A stretch of DNA of 64,000 nt from contig CM077597.1 in NCBI GenBank assembly GCA_039654915.1, forward strand, positions 73,844,001 to 73,908,000, written 5' to 3'. Shown piece after piece: positions 57,572 through 64,000 of the stretch; position 1 is the first letter of the stretch, and every line of letters starts with the position of its first letter. The notes below the pieces were generated by a model. That model was given only the letters and a program-made list of their open reading frames with translations. It had not been told where the DNA came from and made no database searches. The stretch comes from Aquilaria yunnanensis. Lineage: Eukaryota; Streptophyta; Magnoliopsida; Malvales; Thymelaeaceae. Both the position numbers and the translations under genes were made by a program.

Positions 57572-59181
57572 TCTCCTTGGGTCCATTAGGGTTAGCTCCA
57601 ACAATTCTAGTTCCTTTAGGAACCCATACCAATTTATATCCAAAAGGAATTTTTATTTTTTTGAACATGCATTCATATGAATAATGACCTTTTCTACCAC
57701 AAGTATAGCATGTTACGAAAGAACTAGATGAGAATGTAGATGCATCAACAAATCTATTCCCAAATTTTCTTTCCTTCATTAAGGGATTAAAACCAATTTC
57801 CGTTTTGCCACAAACTCCCTTTTGAGCACTAAGCAACAAATCAAGGTTTCCTTTACCCTTGACAAACCTAGACCAAGATGAGGCAAGTTCAAGGTTCTTC
57901 TTTTTCAATTCATCTATTTCTTTAGTCAAGGAAGCGTTTAATACTTTCAATTCACCTACTTGTTTAGCAAGTTTTTGGGAATCTTTGTAAAGAGCATTGA
58001 AAGCATTTTGCAATTCAAAGTATTCACTACCTATGGATATGTATGAGCAAAAAGAGTCACTTGAGTAGTTGTTTACCTCATCTTCCTTCTTTGCCATAAA
58101 ACATAAATATGAGTGACTTTGATTTGTTGATGAGGATTCATCTTCATTTATCATTAAGCACATGTTGACATCTTCACTTGAATCACTATAAGTTAAACTC
58201 TCACTTGAAGATTGGTCATTATCACTCCATGTTCTCATGGCCTTTCCATTTTTCTACTTACTTTTTTTCTTTTACTTCTTGCGCTTTTTTTTTTTTTAAT
58301 AGACAATCAAATTGTAGATACTCGGGCTTCTTGCAATTGTAACAAATCATATCATTCTTCTTCTTCTCATCTTTTTCTCTTTTGAATTTCTTGTTTCTTG
58401 ATTTCTTAAACATCTTGTTAAACTTCTTTGCTAAGAGAGCCTTATCAATCTCTCCATCTTCACTTGATGATGTATAGTCTTCTTGAGTCTTCAAAGCCAT
58501 TGACTTATTTTTGTTGATGAATTTTTCTTCAACTTGTTCCTTCATTTCATAATTCAACAACTTTCCAAAGAGCTCATCCATATGCATGGTTTTGATGCTT
58601 TTTCCTTCATTGATGACTTCAACTATGTTTTTTCATGATAGAGATAGGCTCCAAAAGATTTTCCTCACTAAGTCTTCATTTGTATATTTTTTCCTAAGCA
58701 ACTTTAGTGGTGTGAAGATCTTATTGAACCTTCTAAACATTTCTAGGATGCTTTCATTTGGCTCCATATTAAACAACTCATATGTCCTCACAAGCATATG
58801 CATCTTTGTGTCTTTTACTTGAGTGGTTCCTTCATAAGTTACAAATAGCTTGTTCTATATATCCCTAGCATTTCCATAAGAAGAAACCAAATTGAATACA
58901 TTCAGGGTTAGTGCACAATAAATAATATTCATTACTCTTGCATTCATAGTGCACATAAGATCATCCTCCGATTTATATTCTGTTCGATCTTTTGGCACTT
59001 AATTTCCATTAACCATTTTTGTAGGAATCCTAGAACCATCCTTAATGATCCTCCAAAAAGCATGATCAATTTCCTGCATATGAATCTCTATTATAGTTTT
59101 CTACCAATTAAAGTTTGTAGAGTTAAACAAAGGTGACCTAGATGGATTTTACCCTTCAAGATGTATACTAGTGGTTGCCAT
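57549..59181 (-). pseudogene. Sirevirus-like copia gag pseudogene
   Basis: Minus strand from ATG 59181 (MATTSIHLEG, then a stop). The UBN2-type region is about 58600-59100: TYEGTTQVKDTKMHMLVRTY, then ESILEMFRRFNKI. At 58258-58587 a Lys-rich segment has a knuckle CYNCKKPEYLQFDC, whose histidine is Y. At 57549-58238 are the Asp/Ser-rich MRTWSDNDQSSSES...VNMCLMIN, a coiled coil (LKVLNASLTKEIDELKKKNL), a second knuckle CYTCGRKGHYSYEC and LVWVPKGTR. These traits match Sirevirus-type gag. Several stops and shifts are present. The frame ends inside the 3' LTR, with no pol between. Confidence 0.82.
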
Positions 59182-59229
59182 GAATCTTTTAGCCTAAAAA
59201 TAGTTAGATTTTAAGAAAACACAGCCACT

Positions 59230-59243
59230 AGCTCTGATAGCAA
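59230..59243 (-). other. Degenerate primer binding site (tRNA-iMet type)
   Basis: The minus strand reads TGCTATCAGAGC, one mismatch from TGGTATCAGAGC, next to the 5' LTR. Confidence 0.65.
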
Positions 59244-59244
59244 T

Positions 59245-60624
59245 TGTTGGCCCAAGTGCAACCAAGAGAATGGTGAATTAGTTGAATTCCAAAAATCACC
59301 GAAAATGAGATTTTAATCTTTTAAACCAAAATGCAATTTAAGAAGCTCAAACAAACATATTCTAACCAGAAAATGACTACCATGAAGATCTTAAATTTTT
59401 CTTTCAAAACTTACTTTGAAGTGTTTTTGAAAACAAACAATTTTAACTAATGAAGGAAGACAAATCACCAAGCAATGATCAAGCTAATAGAAGGAGATAA
59501 GCTTGCACACAAGAATTTTTATAAAAGTTAGATCTCTCCTCTTAAGAGCCTACTCCTCTTCTTAAGTTCACCATTTGAGAGTTTTCTTCTCTACTATGAA
59601 TATTAAGAGTATACAAGGACTCACACTTCTTTGATAGCTCTGTCTACTATCAACACTCACTAGTTTTCTTAGAGGCTAACTAGAAACCTCAACAACACCC
59701 TTTCCCTCACTAGTTTTTCTAGAGGTTAACTAGAAACATCACCAACTCAATCTCATCAAATGGTATTTACAAGGTTACATGGTGGTAAGAACAATAGAAG
59801 CACTCAAAGCTAGATAAGCAAGTGATAGCTCAATCTCTTGGCATTTCTCAAACTCAAGCTCTTTGAAGATGAAATCTCTTTTCTAGTTGCCAAGAGTTCT
59901 TTGCAAAGTGTTTATTCATGTTTTTATACTCATTTGGGAACCAAAGAAATGTTGAAATCCTGTTGGAGATGTTTGGAAAAGGTCCTAAAAAACTGGTGAC
60001 CGTTACTCTGTTTTTTATGCAAGAAAAGTTTCAGATTTCGTGTTATGTTTTGGGTTTAACACGTTAAACTTGTTTTCATCCTCGAAAAGTAAAAAACAAG
60101 TAGAGACAGGTCACTAAAAGCTTTGCAAGTCTGTCTAGGTGGCATCCTCTGATTCGTCCAAGTCATATTTTAAATTTGAGTTGAAATCATGTCAATTGAA
60201 GATTTTGGGCAGAAGTATTCAAGCTTGCGATTAACAGGTTAAATTCATAGTTTAACGCGTTCCCTGATATCTGAAAAATAGACAACAGCTCTAGACTTCG
60301 AATTAAAGCTTTTTAACACATTCAAACATAAACTTGGGAGCTGGGTAGACTTAAGTAATAAAATGACATGTTAAATTGCTTCTTTAATGGATTAAACATG
60401 AAACAACTTAGAAAAACTTGTCATTTGGAAATCAAACTTGATTCAAACACTAACATATTTTGATGACTTACTAACATCTCTTCAAAAACAAGTTTCCACA
60501 ATAAACTTAAAACATAATTTGGAAATAAGACTTGAAATACTTAAAAATCAAGCACAACTTTAACAAATCTATTTTGACCCAATAAAATGAGATTAAGCAC
60601 ACTAAAACAATACACTTGTCATCA
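59245..60624 (-). repeat. 5' LTR of the gag-only element
   Basis: About 1380 bp. Contains the ~190-bp segment that is absent from the left copy. Confidence 0.85.
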
Positions 60625-62061
60625 TCAAAATTAAATATTTACTTGGAACATGTCCAATATCATTGTCGCAGATTTGTGGAATTTAATGCTATTTTTATCA
60701 TTCCCATATACATCTACTTTATTTTGCATCTCATCTAATTCTACTTAGGTCTTGCTAGAGTTTTGAAAAAGTCATCTAGTTAGCTTTTAACTTTTAGCTT
60801 TAGCAGTTTGATCTACACGGTTAATAAATTATCTAAAATTTTAACGGTAATCACAAAAAATTGTTGGTGAACGCATAAACAAGTTGTGCATATTCACAAA
60901 ACAAATAGATGAAGCATGAGTTTGGATTGAGGGATATGTGGGGAACGGAGGAAGATTGGCTGGTATGACTCCTTTATTTTGATGTGAGGAAGTAGAGGGG
61001 AATGGACAGCTATTATCACTCCACTTCTCTCCTTTATACGTTTTTTTTCCCCCTCCAAATTTGGGCAAATAACACATCCCTTCTAATATCTTCCCTTCTC
61101 TCCCTTTCCTTTATTAATTGAATCCAACTAGATGATTAAGGTTTGACAGTTCCCCTTGAAAAGCCTTTGAGGTCCAAGGTTCTTATCTCTTAACGGGGCC
61201 CTTTGACAAGTTTAGGAATTAAACCTTGACCAGTCACATTATATCATTGGAGCAGCTACCTCATTTTATTGGAAATCTCTAATATGTTGAAACAGAACTT
61301 TGTTTTAGCAAATGTGGGTCAATTGTTCAAATCCATAATTTTTCTCTTGGAATATATTCAAATCCTAGTTGCTCCATTAACTTAACCTACCGTATCCAAG
61401 TTTGAGGAGTTTCCTTCTACCCAATTTGGAATTTCATAGAATCAAACGTTACTTCGAATCAATCAGCTTTAATTACCACACCATTATTATTTTAAGGCGC
61501 AGAAGGATCTTTTGGATGTTAAATGTAAAATGAAGTGTAGGAATATTTTTGTTTCAAGGTTCATGAATATTGATCCGAGCAAATTGCCCTCTTGGTCATG
61601 CACAAGAATTTAAAATTTGATTTGGTTTGTTAGTTTTTATATTTTATCTCATAAAATTTAAACTGTTGAAATTCATCAATAAAAATATCTTTGCTAGATA
61701 AAGGTGTTCGAGATTTTCATGGTGTAAACGGATCTTTAGTCTAACTGTAATTAGTGTAATGAGCTGCAACTATGACATACATCATTGTAAGGTAATGCAC
61801 AAAATACAGCAAAGGTAAAAACTTCAAATTAGACAGTAATTATATAATTTGCTTGTTTTAATTGAATGAGTTTTTTTTATGTTTTTTTATTGTTACTTCT
61901 ATGAGTAGTTCATTTTCATTTTGAAATGGAAACAAGTAACAAAGAAGACTTAAACTAAGACAAAAAATGATTTTCTCTTTCTTCTTTCTTTTGTTTCAGT
62001 CACTTGCATATTTTTATCTGATTCATGTAATATAACTCTTACCTGTGAAATCATTCTGCAG
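60625..62061. other. VTE4-type intron 1, last part; no gene
   Basis: No coding signal. It ends with a pyrimidine-rich stretch and the acceptor TTCTGCAG before exon 2. Confidence 0.6.
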
Positions 62062-62335
62062 ATGAGCCAGAAAGAGGCCTAAAAGTGTAGTTGATGTGGG
62101 GTTTGGCATAGGAGGCAGCTCTAGATACTTGGCCAGGAAATTTGGGGCCAAGTGCCAAGGGATAACCTTGAGCCCAGTCCAACCTGAGAGGGCCAATTCT
62201 CTTGCAGCATCTCAAGGATTAGCAGACCAGCTCTCTTTTCAAGTTGCAGATGCTCTGGATCAACCATTTCCTGATGGGCAATTTGATTTGGTCTGGTCCA
62301 TGGAAAGTGGAGAACACATGCCTGACAAAACAAAG
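62062..62335 (+). pseudogene. VTE4: VTE4-type exon 2
   Basis: SAM-binding core: VVDVGFGIGGSSRYLARKFG, ITLSPVQPERANSLAASQGL and FPDGQFDLVWSMESGEHMPD. A one-base deletion lies near 62072, before the VVDVG block. The glycine-rich SAM motif has F where the family has C. It ends with a good donor (AAAG then GTCTAT). Confidence 0.92.
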
Positions 62336-62560
62336 GTCTATTGCACCCATACAGTAGCTCCGATCTTTTTTAGCGAGTTTTAAAGTGACCAACCTAAAAT
62401 CAATTAGTGATAGGTGTCGACTGTAGAGGTGTCACCACAATATAAAAACGCGTGCAACTTCTTTATTAAGACATGTAGAATTTAACAGCGGGATGACATA
62501 ATGTTTTGTCCATGTCTTTTTAGCTGGTTTGGGATTCTAATTCGGTTGTCAAATTGGCAG

Positions 62561-62764
62561 TTTGTGAGTGAGCTGGTGAGGGTTGCAGCACCAGGGGGGA
62601 GGATTATAATAGTGACATGGTGCCACAGGGATCTTAGTCCTGAAGAAGAGACTTTACAGGAATTGGAGAAGAAACTCCTCAGCCGAATTTGAAGTGCATT
62701 TTATCTTCCTGACTGGTGTTCCACTGCTGATTATGTTAAATTGCTTCAATCTTTGTCTGTTCAG
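62561..62764 (+). pseudogene. VTE4: VTE4-type exon 3
   Basis: FVSELVRVAAPGGRIIIVTW, CHRDLSPEEE, then TGA at 62690-62692 in place of a cysteine codon. SAFYLPDWCSTADYVKLLQS follows in the same frame. Acceptor TTGGCAG and donor CAG then GTAACT are intact. Confidence 0.92.
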
Positions 62765-63044
62765 GTAACTTGCTTCATAAACTGAAATGAGTTCCTCTAA
62801 AACCTTGCTGCCTCCAAATGAGATGATAAGGTCTTAGACTTAACAATTCCTCATCTCTTAAGCAAGATCTCGGGTTGAGTCTTGTGAATGATGTAGGCTT
62901 TGGGTGAGATTCTCCCTAAATAGGGTCCGAGTATGACTTTGAAATCGTCAGAGCTCAATGTGGCTACCGGATACCAACCCCTTTGTCGCCTCCCTGTTGT
63001 ACTGGGAAAACTAGAAAGTGATTAGCTCTTTTCTGTATTTGCAG

Positions 63045-63143
63045 GACATAAAGGTGGCGGATTGGTCTGAAAATGTAGCCCCTTTCTAGCAGCAATACAA
63101 ACAGCTCTTACATGAAAGGGGTTGACATCGATGCTTCGTAGTG
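63045..63143 (+). pseudogene. VTE4: VTE4-type exon 4
   Basis: DIKVADWSENVAPF, then TAG (63087-63089) where the family has tryptophan, and a diverged tail. Acceptor TTTGCAG; donor GTAATG. Confidence 0.85.
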
Positions 63144-63930
63144 GTAATGAAAATTTCTGCTCTTCCCTAAAGTTGGTGTACCATAGTTGCTTCCATGCCT
63201 GATTCATGTTAGTTTGGAAAATTAATATGGTGCTTGGATGTGGAAAATTTTCTTATTTTTCTTTCTCAAATTTTTCTGATAAAAATTTGAGTACGTAGTT
63301 TATTTTAAGATGTGAAAAATCTTGTTTTTTAAATTTTGAAAAATTCATGTTATAAAATAAGATCTTTCATATTTTTAAAACACATTATGCACCCAAATTT
63401 CTACCAAATAAAATTTAAAAAAGAAAAATAAGAAAAATTTTCAAAACTAAATATGAAATTAAAAGTATTAAACTTTTCACCTTTGATGGATGGAAATCAA
63501 TATTATAAGACCAACCAAGCATACTCTCGAAAGTTATTTCCCAAAATGCCTTGCAGCATCAAACACTTGCATTTAGGGCAACTGCTTTTCAACTCAGCTA
63601 AAACTCAAGATCTTTTACATCCTCCATCTCACTTTATCTGGCCTTTATTCATTTTTTAGAAGTCTCAAATTGTTGGTCTCTCTTAACTTGAAAGTCAAAG
63701 GACTTTGTGAGATAGGGCAAGTATTATGAACTGTGTGCTGGCACTCATGTAGATCTTCGTTTGTCCAACTCTCATAAACTAGGAATTCAAACTCAATTTT
63801 AGCAAATCCAAAAGCATTATGCAAGCTAACACACCTAAATTCCCAACTATCTTGAGATGGTGTTATATATGAAGTTTAAGTGTTACCTCAATATATTGTG
63901 TTTCTCACTCTTGGAATTGTGAGTTTACAG
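63144..63930. other. VTE4-type intron 4; no gene
   Basis: 787 bp of AT-rich sequence between donor GTAATG and acceptor TTTACAG. No coding signal. Confidence 0.6.
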
Positions 63931-64000
63931 GACTGAAGACAATTCAAGGAGCTCTGGTGATGCCATTGATGATTGAAGGATTCCAAAAAGGTTTGATCAA
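63931..64000 (+). pseudogene. VTE4: VTE4-type exon 5, cut by the window edge
   Basis: GLKTIQGALVMPLMIEGFQK matches the family C-terminal block. Open to the window edge; about 25 more residues are expected outside. Confidence 0.88.

Larger units (their letters stand above)
56381..60624 (-). mobile_element. Gag-only LTR retrotransposon, Sirevirus-like
   Basis: LTRs at 56381-57571 and 59245-60624 in direct orientation, both starting TGTTGGCCCAA on the plus strand and ending near CACTTGTYATCA. The internal region is only 1673 bp and contains gag but no protease, integrase or reverse transcriptase. Near the 5' LTR GCTCTGATAGCA is one mismatch from the tRNA-iMet site. The left LTR lacks about 190 bp present in the right one (about 60290-60480). 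Flanks TCATT and TCAAA do not form a clean target duplication. It matches the class of plant gag-only non-autonomous elements (TR-GAG) and would have needed another element's pol. Confidence 0.82.
39240..64000 (+). pseudogene. VTE4: Gamma-tocopherol methyltransferase (VTE4-type) pseudogene, whole locus
   Basis: Six pieces on the plus strand match the exon order of plant gamma-tocopherol methyltransferase, the plastid SAM-dependent enzyme that methylates gamma- to alpha-tocopherol. Diagnostic blocks are HHGFYDTDS, GIGGSSRYLARKFGA, ITLSPVQPERAN, FDLVWSMESGEHMPDK, AAPGGRIIIVTWCHRDLS and LVMPLMIEG. Exon 1 is cut by a copia element (39436-45479). Intron 1 (45625-62061) is 16.4 kb because of two further retroelements. 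Disabling changes are two TAG codons in exon 1, a 1-nt deletion at the start of exon 2, TGA in exon 3 and TAG in exon 4. The SAM motif cysteine (VGCG in the family) is F. Introns keep GT-AG edges. The tocopherol methyltransferase-like alkaloid N-methyltransferases are an alternative, less likely, identity. It continues beyond 64000. Confidence 0.9.

Noticed and set aside
1..64000. tRNA or rRNA genes
   Set aside because: None seen; the only tRNA-like signals were primer sites and the weak box A/B pair in the probable SINE. A tRNA scan could not be run here.

Overview
This window looks like a retroelement-rich intergenic stretch of an angiosperm nuclear genome, probably a eudicot. It is AT-rich, the gene remnants have GT-AG introns, and it carries plant-type Ty1/copia, Ty3/gypsy (Tat/Ogre-like), LINE and CACTA elements. 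The species cannot be told from the sequence. Only one host gene appears intact: a 74-residue single EF-hand protein at 4551-4775 (minus). Three other host genes survive as pseudogenes: a plant ATP-dependent phosphofructokinase (PFK), a calmodulin-like protein, and a gamma-tocopherol methyltransferase (VTE4 type).

Layout. 1-4410: a degraded L1-type LINE (minus) beside a 5'-truncated LINE 3' end (plus). 4464-4869: the EF-hand gene with TATA box and poly(A) signal. 5009-5167: a downstream PFK pseudo-exon. 6434-23124: a large decayed Ogre/Tat-like gypsy element (minus) with ~2.2 kb LTRs, a tRNA-Arg-type primer site, a local inversion inside integrase, and a nested solo copia LTR (17988-19401). 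24110-26120: the upstream PFK exons (minus), carrying a ~440-bp tandem exon duplication and a probable SINE; the gypsy element therefore lies inside the PFK pseudogene. 26531-26862: calmodulin-like pseudogene. 28344-38637: a small foldback (MULE-like) element split by a 9.9-kb CACTA element (28676-38575, 3-bp target duplication ATA).

39240-64000: the VTE4-type pseudogene (plus), running off the right edge. Its first exon is split by a copia element (39436-45479, target duplication GTGCG). Its first intron holds a structurally complete, very young copia element (46994-55316, minus; 1416-bp LTRs, target duplication CAAAC, one uninterrupted 1323-residue polyprotein) and an older gag-only, Sirevirus-like element (56381-60624).

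The genes do not form a pathway. What links them is their history: a small gene island (PFK, EF-hand/calmodulin-like, VTE4) eroded by nested insertions. I found no convincing new biological system. The best leads are the apparently intact copia element, including its GC-rich palindromic leader, and the dated sequence of nested insertions.
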